DNA of 64,000 bases from JAWKOK01 sp963765875 (GCA_963765875.1 CAVXYK010000021.1:62001-126000); one strand, 5' to 3'; shown: positions 53,322 to 63,041, numbered from the stretch's first letter. Notes: a model not told the origin generated them from the sequence alone. Program-made: numbers and translations.

Positions 53322-54632
53322 CAGGATGATCCCTTCAGCGCGCCGGCGATCTCATCGATGATGGTCTCGGGTGCGGCCCCGTCTACGGCCAGCGTTTTGA
53401 GCGACATGGCCAGTTCGGCCCACGCCTCGCTCTCTTCGCTGTAGCGTGCATCGTTTTCGAGCAGTTCGGTCACGATCTGCCGTTCAAGGTCCCGACGATC
53501 AAGCTTGGCGTCGGCCGAAACCGAGAATTCGGTGGCCCGTGTCATGTTCTTGATTTGGGCCACCAGCGGTTCGAAAACCTCGGTCACCATTTGCTCGATC
53601 TTGTCCATTTCCAGGCTGCTGCGGTCGAACGGAAGCACACCCGTGAGCACAAGCTCGACAACGGGTCGCTTCTTCTTGGGCAGATGACGGATGTTGTTGT
53701 CACGTGCCTGACGGACCAGCATCTGTTGGCATTCGGCATAGAGCGCCTCGGGCGATTCGAGATGATCGACCTTGAGACGCATCCGGATGAAGGTGCGTCG
53801 CGGATTGGCGTAGAGATGGGCACGATGTTTTGGATGGCCTTCCTCTGTATCTACAGCGTCGGTCGAATCGGTGTCGACACTGACCAGAAAATAGCCTCGC
53901 TCCGGCCATTCGGCTTCGGAGACCGAACAGGTCTCCGGGCTGCCCGGATTGTAGATCCAGCCTTCGTGTTCGAAGGGCTTGTGGATATGGCCCATGGCCA
54001 AATAGTCAACATGCGGCTTGAGGACCGACAGCTCTCGATGGCTCAGCCCGCCCGCCTCCTCGGCCAGAACGCCCTGCACGCCGGCGTGGGCCATGAAGAT
54101 CGTGTACTCGATGTCGTCGTCCGGCTGCCCACTTGTTTGTTCGGCCAACGCGTCAGCATAGGCGGCAATGGCCGAATGGCTGCTCGATCCAACATAGTGC
54201 AGGCCGTGAACACGCAGACCAGGTACCGGATCAATGTAGGAGCCGGCTCGCTTGTCGTAGGCTGTGAGTTGGGGCGTGCCGTCGACGAATTTGGGGTGTC
54301 AACAAGATCAGCAGTCGCCGGATGGCCAGAAAATCCATCCAGCCCAGGTAATCCTCGTAGTGTGAGCGCTCGTGATTGCCCTCGATGGCGATGCAGGGAA
54401 TGTTTGCTGCGTCCAGTCGCTCCAGTGCGGCCACGGCCTGGTTGAGGGTCAGCGCGTCGATGGCCCGCTTGTGGAACAGATCGCCCGCCAGGATGACAAA
54501 GTCTACCCGCTCTGCAATGGCGGCATCTACGATGGAAAAAAAGGCACGGGCAAAATCATTGCCGCGTTCAGGACTGTTGTACTGTTTGTAGCCGAGATGA
54601 ATGTCGGCACAGTGAAGAAATCGAGTTTTCAT
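53321..54632 (-). CDS. sbcD: Nuclease SbcCD subunit D (Mre11-like), with one frameshift
   Basis: Two frames combine to about 437 residues of the Mre11/SbcD nuclease. The N-terminal frame has the phosphoesterase motifs RFLHCADIHLGYK (D-x-H), VILAGDLFHKRA (G-D), and IEGNHERSHYEDYL (G-N-H-E). After the CCCC run at 54293-54296 (minus strand) the frame must move by one base to read KFVDGTPQLTAYD and then IFMAHAGVQGVL and YLAMGHIHKPFEHEGWIYNPGS, which supply the remaining His ligands. The cap and SbcC-binding C-terminus complete it. As all metal ligands persist and the indel lies in a homopolymer, a sequencing error is likely. It overlaps sbcC by four bases. Confidence 0.9.
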
Positions 54633-54678
54633 TGGCGGCTGTCTGTTTGGTTTGGAGGAAGTGTGGGTGGGCGGTTGA

Positions 54679-55707
54679 TCAGCTGACCGGCATTCGCTTG
54701 CGCATTGTCAGCAGTGTCCGTGTGACGTCGAACCCGTTTGCCTCGGCAGCTTCAATGGCCTGAGTGTGGTCGGTTGAAAGCTCAAGCGTCACCGGCAGCC
54801 GGGGATAGTCAGCCAACATGCGCATCGTCCAGGCCATGAAGGCATTCTCGTATTTGCCGTAGTTGTCCGGTCGGACCCAGATTTTCAGCTCGTGATCGCC
54901 GCTCCAGCGCTGGGCAGTCAGCACGATGGCCGCTTCGAAGCGACGAGTCACTTGGATGCAGTGGCGATAGATATCACGTCGACCGATGAGGCGGGTGAAC
55001 CACTCGCCGACCTGCTGTTCGAAATTGATCTGGTAGTCGACGCGGCGTAATGGACGCCACCATTGGCTCAATGTGGAATGCTGACAAGTGACCAACTCGT
55101 ACAGTTCTTGGCTGTGGCCGGCCGAAAAGGTGAAGAAGTTCGGTATTTTCTGGATCTCCGATGGCAGCGTGGATAGGGATGGCGTCTGATCGAGTAGTAG
55201 GTCTGCTTTGCCGCCAATGTATTCAAAGCCCAGCCCATCGTAGAGATTGCGGGCCGCGTCGTTGCGGGCGTAGACCTGCAGCACCGCCCAGCGTCCGCCG
55301 GACGTCTCGATGTGTTCAAGCGCCCGGTTCATCAGTCGGCGCGCCATGCCGCGTCCACGATGGGACGGCGCCACCGCCACATTGGCGATTTGCCAGCGGC
55401 TTCCCTGTCGGTCTGCCTTTTGAACTGTGACGTTGCCGACGATGCGGTCTTCATCCACCCAGACAAAGCCGTTGAACACATCGTTAAACTCGCCGGTCGT
55501 ACGATTGACCACTTTGAGAATGCCGCTCATGTGGCTCATCACGCGCATCTCGCGCAGTGCGGCGTTGCCGCGCGCATCCAACTCGCTGGCGAATGATTCA
55601 GCGATCAACTCGGCGACAGGCCGCAGATCTATTCCGATGTCAAACGGGCGGATGCCGCTGGCGCTCTGGCTATCGACATGTCCCGTCACCGCATGGATTG
55701 CGGTCAT
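54679..55707 (-). CDS. GNAT-family acetyltransferase
   Basis: A 342-residue protein with one clear GNAT domain in its first half: DVFNGFVWVDEDRIVGNVTVQ, then WQIANVAVAPSHRGRGMARRLM (acetyl-CoA loop R-G-R-G-M-A) and VYARNDAARNLYDGLGFEYIG. The second half, about 150 residues, resembles a second, degenerate GNAT-like fold (VRPDNYGKYENAFMAWTMRML; LELSTDHTQAIEAAEANGFDVTR) lacking the CoA loop. Double-GNAT proteins of this kind exist, but the substrate is unknown. It lies 24 bases after grpE and 46 before sbcD on the same strand, so it may be part of the same run. Confidence 0.8.
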   Translation of the reverse strand: MTAIHAVTGHVDSQSASGIRPFDIGIDLRPVAELIAESFASELDARGNAALREMRVMSHMSGILKVVNRTTGEFNDVFNGFVWVDEDRIVGNVTVQKADRQGSRWQIANVAVAPSHRGRGMARRLMNRALEHIETSGGRWAVLQVYARNDAARNLYDGLGFEYIGGKADLLLDQTPSLSTLPSEIQKIPNFFTFSAGHSQELYELVTCQHSTLSQWWRPLRRVDYQINFEQQVGEWFTRLIGRRDIYRHCIQVTRRFEAAIVLTAQRWSGDHELKIWVRPDNYGKYENAFMAWTMRMLADYPRLPVTLELSTDHTQAIEAAEANGFDVTRTLLTMRKRMPVS

Positions 55708-55731
55708 GGAGGGTCTAACCCCTTCACTTAC

Positions 55732-56466
55732 TTACATTGCGACTCGAACCATGGCCGGTCGCAATACTCGTCCCTTGTACTCATATCCGGCACGCAGCGT
55801 TTCAATGATGTGGCCGCTTTCAACGGTGTCGCTGGGCTCGCTGCTGATGGCCTCGTGCAGATTGGGATCAAACTCGCCGTCGAGTTGAATCATGGTGACG
55901 CCCTGGTCTTCAAGGACTGCCGCCAGCTTCTTGTGTATCTGGCGGAAACCACCGACCCATGACTCGTCCTCATCGCTCCAATCTTCGGGCAGATTTCCAA
56001 AAGCCAGGTCGAAGTCATCCAAGATCGGCAGCAGCTGTGTGGCCAGATGACTGCTCGCTCGTTGAATGGAATCGGCCAGCTGGCGCTCCTGCCGTTTCTT
56101 GCTGTTCTGGAATTCGGCAGCGATGCGTTGCACCTGGTCGGTCTGCGCCGCGGCCTCGGCCCGGACTTCGGCCAACTCTGTTTGCAACTGGGCGATCAGC
56201 GCCTCTTCGGCAGAGAGCTCGACCTCATCAGCGACCTCCTGCTCTGCTTCGTCGACAAGTTCAGCCTCTGCTCCGTCGGTCTCTTGCATCGACTCTTGTT
56301 CAGCCACCGCTTCTTCGACCGCCGCTTCTTCGGCCACGATCTCGCCTTCGAGAACTTCTACGACGTCATCCGGCTGATTATCATTGAGGCCGCTCTCCGG
56401 AGCTTGAACGCCGGCGGCTGCCCCGGTTTCTTCAATGGTTTCGTTTGACTCTTTCACTGCTGACAT
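55732..56466 (-). CDS. grpE: Nucleotide exchange factor GrpE
   Basis: A 244-residue GrpE, the DnaK nucleotide exchange factor. The first 85 residues are a very acidic Glu/Ala-rich extension (longer than usual). The coiled coil follows (LIAQLQTELAEVRAEAAAQ, then AEFQNSKKRQERQLAD, the conserved F-x-N-x-K-K-R), and the C-terminal beta-wing ends LDGEFDPNLHEAISSEPSDTVESG with the GYEYKGRVLRPAMVRVAM signature (named here in parts). It follows hrcA at 168 bases. No dnaK or dnaJ is adjacent, which departs from the usual hrcA-grpE-dnaK order. No CIRCE dyad is seen in the gap. Confidence 0.95.
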   Translation of the reverse strand: MSAVKESNETIEETGAAAGVQAPESGLNDNQPDDVVEVLEGEIVAEEAAVEEAVAEQESMQETDGAEAELVDEAEQEVADEVELSAEEALIAQLQTELAEVRAEAAAQTDQVQRIAAEFQNSKKRQERQLADSIQRASSHLATQLLPILDDFDLAFGNLPEDWSDEDESWVGGFRQIHKKLAAVLEDQGVTMIQLDGEFDPNLHEAISSEPSDTVESGHIIETLRAGYEYKGRVLRPAMVRVAM

Positions 56467-56634
56467 AGTTGGTTCGCTATTCTTTCTCGCTGTATCACTA
56501 TTGGTTCATTCGGGTCTTTTCGAAAAGGGTTGAACCGTTTGGTTGTTGGTGGTGGGCGGTCACAAGAGCACGCCCCAACCCGACGCCCTTACCCTACGTC
56601 CTCACCTCATTTTGAGAATCGATACGATTCATTC

Positions 56635-57717
56635 TTACTGGTCTGTCGGTCGTCCGACCATGTCTTCGACCATATCACTCATTACATTGGCCACGAAGCG
56701 CACGGCGCTGATGGTGCGGCCATAGGACATGCGCAGCGGACCGACAACACCCAGGACACCGGTCGCATGATCGGCAACCCCATAGCTACCGATAATCAGG
56801 CTAATGTCCTGTAACTCATCAAACCGTCCATCACCGGCGATGACGACCCGTACGTCGTCGGCGCTGGGGTATTCATCCAGAATCTGCTCAAGCAACGGCC
56901 GACGTTCCAGCACGCTGACGACTTTGCGCACGTTCTCGTTCTCGGCAAATTCCGGCGCTTCGAGCATCTGTGCCAGTCCGTCACGGTAGATCTGGCCGCC
57001 AAATTTGTTGTCGATTCGGCCCATGATCTCTGCGACCAGGATTGCCACCTGCATGGCCAACAGTGCCTGCGGACCCTGGGCCGTCAATTGCTGACAGCGT
57101 TGCAGTACCTCGTCAACGGTTGCGCCATGTAGACGCTCGTTGAGTTCATTGCTGATCTGGCTCAGCTCAAGCTGGTGCATGGGCTCGTCCAGGTCGAGCA
57201 GCGGCTGCTTGACCGAGCCCTCTTCCAACACGAGAACGAGCAGTACCGTACTGTCGCGGATACCGACCAGCTCCAGATGTTTGAAATGGCTTTGATGCGC
57301 TTTGGGCGCTGTGGCCAGCGCAGCGCCACGCGATGTGCGCGCAAGCACCGACGTGCTAACGTGTAGCCATTGATCCAACTCGCGACGCGCCAGAGAGAAC
57401 TCACTACGGATCAGCCGGCGATCGACTGGCGACAGCTCCGTGTCGGCCATCAGATTTTGAACAAAGTAACGATAACCGGCGTCGGTGGGTATTCGGCCCG
57501 CGCTCGTGTGCGGATGGGTGAGCAGCCCCTCTTTTTCCAGCGCCGCCATGTCATTGCGTATGGTCGCTGCGCTCACGCCCAAGTCGTACTCGTTGGCAAT
57601 CATCGTGCTGGCGATCGGCTGGGCAGTCTGTGTATATTGTTGGATGACGATGGATAGCACCTGATGTCGGCGAGTCGTTACCGGGTCAATCATCTGATCT
57701 TGTGCCAAGTTTGTCAT
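56635..57717 (-). CDS. hrcA: Heat-inducible transcription repressor HrcA
   Basis: A roughly 360-residue HrcA, the repressor that binds CIRCE operators of heat-shock operons and is kept active by GroEL. The N-terminal winged helix includes RRHQVLSIVIQQYTQTAQPI and LGVSAATIRNDMAALEKEGLLTHPHTSAGRIPTDAGYRYFV (only partly quoted: the ATIRNDMAALE recognition region and the AGRIPTDAGYR signature). The C-terminal GAF-like part ends IIGSYGVADHATGVLGVVGP. The start at 57717 is the best fit; the longer frame to 57828 runs through the preceding gene's end. It begins 14 bases after the glycosylphosphotransferase stop. Confidence 0.95.
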   Translation of the reverse strand: MTNLAQDQMIDPVTTRRHQVLSIVIQQYTQTAQPIASTMIANEYDLGVSAATIRNDMAALEKEGLLTHPHTSAGRIPTDAGYRYFVQNLMADTELSPVDRRLIRSEFSLARRELDQWLHVSTSVLARTSRGAALATAPKAHQSHFKHLELVGIRDSTVLLVLVLEEGSVKQPLLDLDEPMHQLELSQISNELNERLHGATVDEVLQRCQQLTAQGPQALLAMQVAILVAEIMGRIDNKFGGQIYRDGLAQMLEAPEFAENENVRKVVSVLERRPLLEQILDEYPSADDVRVVIAGDGRFDELQDISLIIGSYGVADHATGVLGVVGPLRMSYGRTISAVRFVANVMSDMVEDMVGRPTDQ

Positions 57718-57731
57718 AGAATGACGGAATC

Positions 57732-59192
57732 CTAATACGCGTTCTGGTTGGTGCCTACAATCGTCTGAACCGCAGTGCGGATCAAGATTTTGAAATCGAG
57801 CGCCAGCGACCAGTTCTCGATGTACCACAGATCATACTTGGTGCGCTCCATGATCGATGTGTCGCCACGCAGGCCATTGACTTGGGCCCAGCCCGTAAGC
57901 CCGGCCTTCTCACGGTGCCGGTCCATATAGCGTGGGATGCTCTGGCGAAACTGTTCTACATAGACAGGGCGCTCCGGTCGCGGGCCTACCATGCTCATGT
58001 CACCCATAAAGACATTGACCAACTGGGGCAGCTCATCAATGTTGAATCGTCGCATAATTGAACCGAGCTTCGTCCGCCTTGGATCGTCCTCGACAGTCCA
58101 GCCGGGGCCCTCATTTTCAGCGTCCGAATGCATCGATCGAAACTTGATCATCTTAAAGGGATTGGCATCCAGCCCCATCCGTTCCTGGACATAGAAGACC
58201 GGTCCGGGGCTGTCGAGCTTGACGAGCAAGGCTGTGAGCAAAATGAACGGACTGGCCAGAACCAGCATCATCCCGCTGATGATGATATCCATGCCGCGTT
58301 TTAGGGTCAGCTTCCAGCCCTGGAGGGCAACATCTCGAATGTTAAGCAGCGGAAGGCCACCCAGATCACCGATGCTGACCTCGCTCGCCATGATCTGGAA
58401 GACGTCGGGAAAGACGCGAATGCCGACCTTTTCGCGCTCACAGAGGCTGATGATGTTAACCAGCTCTTGATGGCTGCTTTCCGGCAGACCGATGATCACT
58501 TCGTCGACGTCGTAGTTATCAATGATCATTGGGATATCCGCCAGGCCGCCCAGTACCGGCACACCGGCGATATCGTCGGTCACATCGCCTTTGCCCGCGA
58601 TGCCGATGACCTGATAGCCCATCTTGGGATTGCCCATGATCTTCTGCAACAACATGTGGCCGATCTCACCGTCGCCGACCAGCAAGACCTGATCGTCGCC
58701 GACCCCTTTGGCCTGTGCCTGCCACTGGATCTGAGCATGAAGCGAACGCGCCACGGTCAGGAATAGGATACCGGCGATCCAGGCGTAGAGAAGCATGGTC
58801 CGGTGATACTCGAAGTCAGGCGCGGCTAATGCCAATGTTGCCACGGTAAAGAGCATGGCCAACGTGTAGAAGATGATGATCTTGAAGAATTCGTCCAGAT
58901 GGCCGATGGGGCGTCGTCGCTGATACATGCGCCGGACAAAGAAGATGCCGATCAGGAAGATGGACTGCAACGCAGGCAGGGGCCAGAATTCCAGAAACGG
59001 GCCGATGACCACGTCCGGGTTACGATCAAGCAGCCAATAGGCGGCAAAGTAGGCCAGCCACGTACACCCAAAATCGACGACGACCAGGGCAATGATGAAG
59101 GCCCATTGGGCGCGTTTCATCAACACCGGTCGATTGCGCCGGCGAGCGCCGTACTCAGGATATGAGTTCTGTTCAGACAGGCTGTGCTGCAT
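57732..59192 (-). CDS. Polyprenyl-phosphate sugar-1-phosphate transferase (WcaJ-like)
   Basis: A 486-residue initiating enzyme of exopolysaccharide synthesis: it transfers hexose-1-phosphate from a nucleotide sugar to undecaprenyl phosphate. Four or five N-terminal helices (about 25-150) and a Rossmann-like CoA-binding-type domain (VLLVGDGEIGHML, about 165-300) precede the catalytic bacterial-sugar-transferase domain (about 300-486). The latter has KRGMDIIISGMML, FKMIKFRSMHSDAE (catalytic Asp-Glu region), RFNIDELPQLVNVFMGDMSMVGPRPE and the ending YIENWSLALDFKILIRT (parts named separately). It is the first step for the GT2 and GT39 enzymes elsewhere. It lies 30 bases after a GT2 gene. Confidence 0.92.
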   Translation of the reverse strand: MQHSLSEQNSYPEYGARRRNRPVLMKRAQWAFIIALVVVDFGCTWLAYFAAYWLLDRNPDVVIGPFLEFWPLPALQSIFLIGIFFVRRMYQRRRPIGHLDEFFKIIIFYTLAMLFTVATLALAAPDFEYHRTMLLYAWIAGILFLTVARSLHAQIQWQAQAKGVGDDQVLLVGDGEIGHMLLQKIMGNPKMGYQVIGIAGKGDVTDDIAGVPVLGGLADIPMIIDNYDVDEVIIGLPESSHQELVNIISLCEREKVGIRVFPDVFQIMASEVSIGDLGGLPLLNIRDVALQGWKLTLKRGMDIIISGMMLVLASPFILLTALLVKLDSPGPVFYVQERMGLDANPFKMIKFRSMHSDAENEGPGWTVEDDPRRTKLGSIMRRFNIDELPQLVNVFMGDMSMVGPRPERPVYVEQFRQSIPRYMDRHREKAGLTGWAQVNGLRGDTSIMERTKYDLWYIENWSLALDFKILIRTAVQTIVGTNQNAY

Positions 59193-59222
59193 CTCTCTCT
59201 TCGATCAACCTATGGGATCAAC

Positions 59223-60308
59223 TTATGGCTCAGTACCCAGTGTGCCCCTGGAAACAGACGTCGGTTTCGTGCCTGGCATGTTCGTGCCCGCCATCTTTGT
59301 GTCCGGCATTGGTGATGACTTCTCCGTGTCGGATGAATGTGATCCACGGTCATTCCGGCAGAATAGCCAGAGATGTTTGGCAATGTCCAGGGTCCCCTTG
59401 GCGACGATGCCCAGCGTAATCAGCTTGTTCAGCAACCATCCGGTCTGGCCCTGATAGTGTTTGCGATAGAAGATCCATTGCGCCTCAGTGAAATCAATCC
59501 GTGACTTGGCGCTCTGGCTGCTGGACGCTTCCTTGACATGGGTGATCTCTACCTGCCCATTGTACCAGACTTGCCAACCCACATCCTTGATGCGCTTGGC
59601 CCAGTCCAGATCCTCACCATACATGAAAAATGCTTCATCGAGCAGACCGGCCTGGGCAATCGCCTCGCGACGGATCTGCATGTAGGCCCCGACCACCGAG
59701 TCGACCTGATGGACGGCATCCTCAGCCAGAAATGCCAAATTGTAGGCATTGAAGCGCCGGCTATTGGGAAAGAGTCGACTGAGACCCACTTGCCGGTAGA
59801 AACTGACTTCGGGGGTGGGGAAGCTGCGGCGACAGGCCAGATCGAGTGAGCCGTCAGGCCGTCGGACCCGAGGACCGGCCACGCCGCTCTGCGGATGAAC
59901 GTCCATGAAGGCGACCATGCGCGTGAAGGCCGTTGCCGGCACGAGGGTGTCCGGATTGAGCAATAGGGCGTACCTGGGAAGCCGCTTATCGACGACGCCA
60001 TCGGCAGCGTCATTGAAGCCAAACCAGCGCAGACCGACATTGTTGCCGGCGCTAAAGCCGACATTGGCACGGTTGACGATCAGATGGACCGCAGGGAACT
60101 CGCTACGCACCATCTCCACGCTGCCGTCGGTGCTGCCGTTGTCGACAACACAGACCTGAAAGCGGATTTCATCGGACGAGGCGAGGACGGAACGGAGGCA
60201 GTTGCGAAGCAATTCACAGGTGTTAAAGCTCAACACGACAATTGCCAGGTCGAGTGACTCGACCGGCCTTGTTACTTCTGTATCAATCTCAACTTGCCCG
60301 CTGTGCAT
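59223..60308 (-). CDS. GT2-family glycosyltransferase (rhamnosyltransferase-like)
   Basis: A roughly 361-residue GT2 enzyme. LDLAIVVLSFNTCELLRNCL opens the GT-A fold, followed by VVDNGSTDGSVEM, NVGFSAGNNVGLRW, and YALLLNPDTLVPATAF with N-P-D at the nucleotide site. MYGEDLDWAKRIKDVGW marks the acceptor side. The C-terminal tail has a Met/Pro/Thr repeat (MPDTKMAGTNMPGTKP) that is unusual for the family. The start at 60308 is chosen for fit to the fold; upstream in-frame codons run to 60455 without homology. No strong ribosome site is visible. It leads the minus-strand run that includes the polyprenyl glycosylphosphotransferase. Confidence 0.85.
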   Translation of the reverse strand: MHSGQVEIDTEVTRPVESLDLAIVVLSFNTCELLRNCLRSVLASSDEIRFQVCVVDNGSTDGSVEMVRSEFPAVHLIVNRANVGFSAGNNVGLRWFGFNDAADGVVDKRLPRYALLLNPDTLVPATAFTRMVAFMDVHPQSGVAGPRVRRPDGSLDLACRRSFPTPEVSFYRQVGLSRLFPNSRRFNAYNLAFLAEDAVHQVDSVVGAYMQIRREAIAQAGLLDEAFFMYGEDLDWAKRIKDVGWQVWYNGQVEITHVKEASSSQSAKSRIDFTEAQWIFYRKHYQGQTGWLLNKLITLGIVAKGTLDIAKHLWLFCRNDRGSHSSDTEKSSPMPDTKMAGTNMPGTKPTSVSRGTLGTEP

Positions 60309-60654
60309 ATAGTTTCTGAGCCCGATCAGCGCTTCGTATACGATCCAGCGTTGGGAATCGATTGCCGAAACTCTACGTAGACCCCACTGAGCTGGACTCC
60401 CAAAACGATCCCAATGATCCAATTGTTTCGCTGGAATTTTAGCACAGTCGAGCAACCACGGTCAATGTGGGCGGCGAATTTCGGACTGCTGTGGTCATCC
60501 CAGCGGCCGGAACAGGACGACAAATCTGCGGTCGGTGTGAAGTCGAGGGGGAATCGTTGGATATGTCATGCATTTCCTCTGCGCGTCGGACTGTCGTCTG
60601 AACAGAAAAACTGAGAGGCCTCACGACGATTACAGCACTGCCGTCTTCTTGTTT

Positions 60655-60682
60655 TTGGCCCAATGCGGGTTGCCGTTATGAT
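60655..60682 (+). promoter_or_regulatory. Candidate promoter of the double FemAB gene
   Basis: TTGGCC (60655-60660), 16-bp spacer, TATGAT (60677-60682). The ATG at 60689 is only six bases further, so the transcript would begin at or next to the start codon. The gap 60309-60654 between the divergent GT2 and this gene shows no gene. Confidence 0.45.
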
Positions 60683-60688
60683 ACGGAT

Positions 60689-63013
60689 ATGTCACAGATT
60701 AGTGAATCACAAAACCTGAGGGTATTCGCAGACAATGCCATCGATCCCGCTGCCTGGGACCGCCTGGTCTCGGACCATGCCGACGGTCATCTCCTGCAGA
60801 GCAGTGGTTGGGGTGCGCTCAAGTCGTGTTTTGGCTGGCGTTGCCGACGCGTCGCCATTGCAAACGAGACTGACGACGGAGAGACGGCACTGATTGCCGG
60901 CGCGCAGGTGCTCTTGCGCAGCGTTGCCGGTCTCACTATCGCCTACGTGCCGCGTGGTCCGGTGACGGACTGGACCCAGCCTGCGCTTACACGGCCTCTG
61001 ATGGACGCGGTCGTTGCCGTCGCGCACGAAGAAGGCGCTGCGCTGCTCAAAGTGGAGCCCCAGTTGGTCGACACGCCGAACAACCATGCTCTGCTTGCTG
61101 ACTACGGCTTTACTGAGGTGTTCGAGACCATCCAGCCGCCCAGCACCATCACGCTCGACGTCAGCGGCGACGAAGCCGCCATTCTCAAGCGTATGAAGAG
61201 CAAGTGGCGCTACAACATTCGTCTGGCCAAGCGCAAGGACGTGATCGTGCGTGAGGCGTCAAGAGAGGATCTGCCCGCCTTCAATGAACTGATGACCACG
61301 ACAGGAGAACGTGACGGCTTCACCGTGCACAGCTCGGCCTACTATTCGACGGCCTACGATCTCTTCGTGCCCGAACAAGCAGCATTCTTGATTGCAGAGT
61401 ACGGCGGCCAACCATTAGCTGCCATCGTCGTCTTTGCACTTGGTGACACAGCCTGGTATCTCTGGGGAGCGAGCAGCAACCGCAAGCGCAATCGCATGCC
61501 CAATCACGCATTGCAGTGGGCGGCCATTCAGTGGGCTAGAGAACGCGGCGTTACCCGCTATGACTTCTGGGGCATACCGGATGAAGTCGGCAAGCTTGCC
61601 ATCGGTCTTAACAATTGGGCCGGCACGCCCGTGCCGTCGAACGATCTGCCGCTGAATGTCAACAGCCTGCCCGACGGTGAACTGTGGGGTGTCTATCGTT
61701 TCAAGCAGGGCTTTGGTGGTGATGTCGTCCGCCATGTTGGAGCCTGGGAGATGCCGATCCAACCGCTGGCCTATAAGGCATATCGGCTGGGATTGAGTGC
61801 GCGATCACAGAGCCGGAGCTTGCCCCGCCAAGCCGGCGCCATGCGCGCAAAGCTGCAGGGTGGTCTGGCATCAGCCCCATCCACTGCCCCATCTGCCGGC
61901 GTGAAGCCGGTTGCATCAGCAGTGGCGTGGCGCGATCTTCTGGCAGGCATGCCTGATCCGCATGTGCTCCAGAGCTGGGAGTGGGGCGAGCTGAAGGCGC
62001 AGACCGAATGGAACGCTGAGCGTCTCGTGATCGGTGATGCCGGCGGCAGACCCAGTGCGGCTTGCCAGTTCCTGTGGCGGCAGGTCAGCGACAAGCTTCC
62101 ATTGCGCGTCGCCTATGTGCCGAAAGGGCCGGTTCTTGACTGGTCGAATGACGATGTTGTGGATGACACACTGGCGGCCATCGAGCAGTTCGCAGCGCGG
62201 AAGGGTTGCATCTTCGTGAAGATCGACCCGGATGTGCGCGAGGACAGCGTTGCTGGACTACGCCTGCTGCACACATTGGCGCGTCGAGACTGGCGATTCA
62301 GTCAAGATCAGATCCAGTACAAGAATACGGGCTACAGTGAACTCTTCGTCGACAGAGAGTCAGCGCCAGATGAGATGACTGGCTCCTATCCAGTGGATGA
62401 GGAGCGCCTGCTGGCCGGCATGAAGAGCAAGTGGCGCTACAACATTCGGCTGGCCAAACGGCGGGGGATCACGGTTCGAGGAGGCAGTGAAGCCGATCTA
62501 GCTGCCTTCTACCAACTCTATGCAGAGACGGCCGAGCGAGACGGTTTCCTGATCCGGCCGTTCGGCTACTACGACCAGATCTGGCGACGTTTCCTAGGCG
62601 CACAGGCAGACCCAACCGATCCAGCCGGCGGGGCATTGCTGCTGGCGGAGCACGCCGATGACCCGATCCCCGTCGCTGGGCTCTTTCTCTTCCGCTACGG
62701 TCGACGCACCTGGTATCTGTACGGAGCCAGCAGCGATCGCCATCGACGCGACATGCCCAACCACCTGCTCCAATTTGAGGCAATGCGCTGGGCGGCAGCT
62801 TTGGGTTGCACAGTCTACGATTGGTGGGGCGCACCCACAGATCTCGACGATGAGGATGACGAGCTTCAGGGAGTCTGGCGTTTCAAGCAGGGGTTCGGGG
62901 CCGAGCTTCAACCCCATGTCGGGGCCTGGGATTTTGTGGTCAAGCCGTCTCTCTACGCCGCATACACAGAGGCCGTGCCGCGTATTTTGGGTTGGATGCG
63001 ACGAAATCAGTGA
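60689..63013 (+). CDS. Tandem FemAB/FemX-type aminoacyltransferase (two fused copies)
   Basis: A 774-residue protein containing two full FemAB-like units, where usual members have one (about 340-420). FemAB proteins add amino acids from aminoacyl-tRNA to the peptidoglycan stem peptide. Unit 1 (about 10-375) and unit 2 (about 395-774) share LLQSSGWGALK/VLQSWEWGELK-type starts, near-identical MKSKWRYNIRLAKR blocks (starting at 169 and 578), YGASSDRHRR/WGASSNRKRN near the acceptor, and ends GVYRFKQGFGG / GVWRFKQGFGA. Both units keep the RYNIRLAKR and R-F-K-x-G-F signatures, so both may be active. Internal duplication before divergence is the simplest origin. No tRNA-binding coiled-coil arm is seen. 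It sits alone on the plus strand. Confidence 0.88.
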   Translation: MSQISESQNLRVFADNAIDPAAWDRLVSDHADGHLLQSSGWGALKSCFGWRCRRVAIANETDDGETALIAGAQVLLRSVAGLTIAYVPRGPVTDWTQPALTRPLMDAVVAVAHEEGAALLKVEPQLVDTPNNHALLADYGFTEVFETIQPPSTITLDVSGDEAAILKRMKSKWRYNIRLAKRKDVIVREASREDLPAFNELMTTTGERDGFTVHSSAYYSTAYDLFVPEQAAFLIAEYGGQPLAAIVVFALGDTAWYLWGASSNRKRNRMPNHALQWAAIQWARERGVTRYDFWGIPDEVGKLAIGLNNWAGTPVPSNDLPLNVNSLPDGELWGVYRFKQGFGGDVVRHVGAWEMPIQPLAYKAYRLGLSARSQSRSLPRQAGAMRAKLQGGLASAPSTAPSAGVKPVASAVAWRDLLAGMPDPHVLQSWEWGELKAQTEWNAERLVIGDAGGRPSAACQFLWRQVSDKLPLRVAYVPKGPVLDWSNDDVVDDTLAAIEQFAARKGCIFVKIDPDVREDSVAGLRLLHTLARRDWRFSQDQIQYKNTGYSELFVDRESAPDEMTGSYPVDEERLLAGMKSKWRYNIRLAKRRGITVRGGSEADLAAFYQLYAETAERDGFLIRPFGYYDQIWRRFLGAQADPTDPAGGALLLAEHADDPIPVAGLFLFRYGRRTWYLYGASSDRHRRDMPNHLLQFEAMRWAAALGCTVYDWWGAPTDLDDEDDELQGVWRFKQGFGAELQPHVGAWDFVVKPSLYAAYTEAVPRILGWMRRNQ

Positions 63014-63041
63014 CAAGATGAAGGGTAGTTTTCACTCTCTC

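Noticed and set aside
56467..56634. CIRCE operator before grpE
   Set aside because: No GCACTC-N9-GAGTGC pattern; only a CTTTTCGAAAAG palindrome is present.
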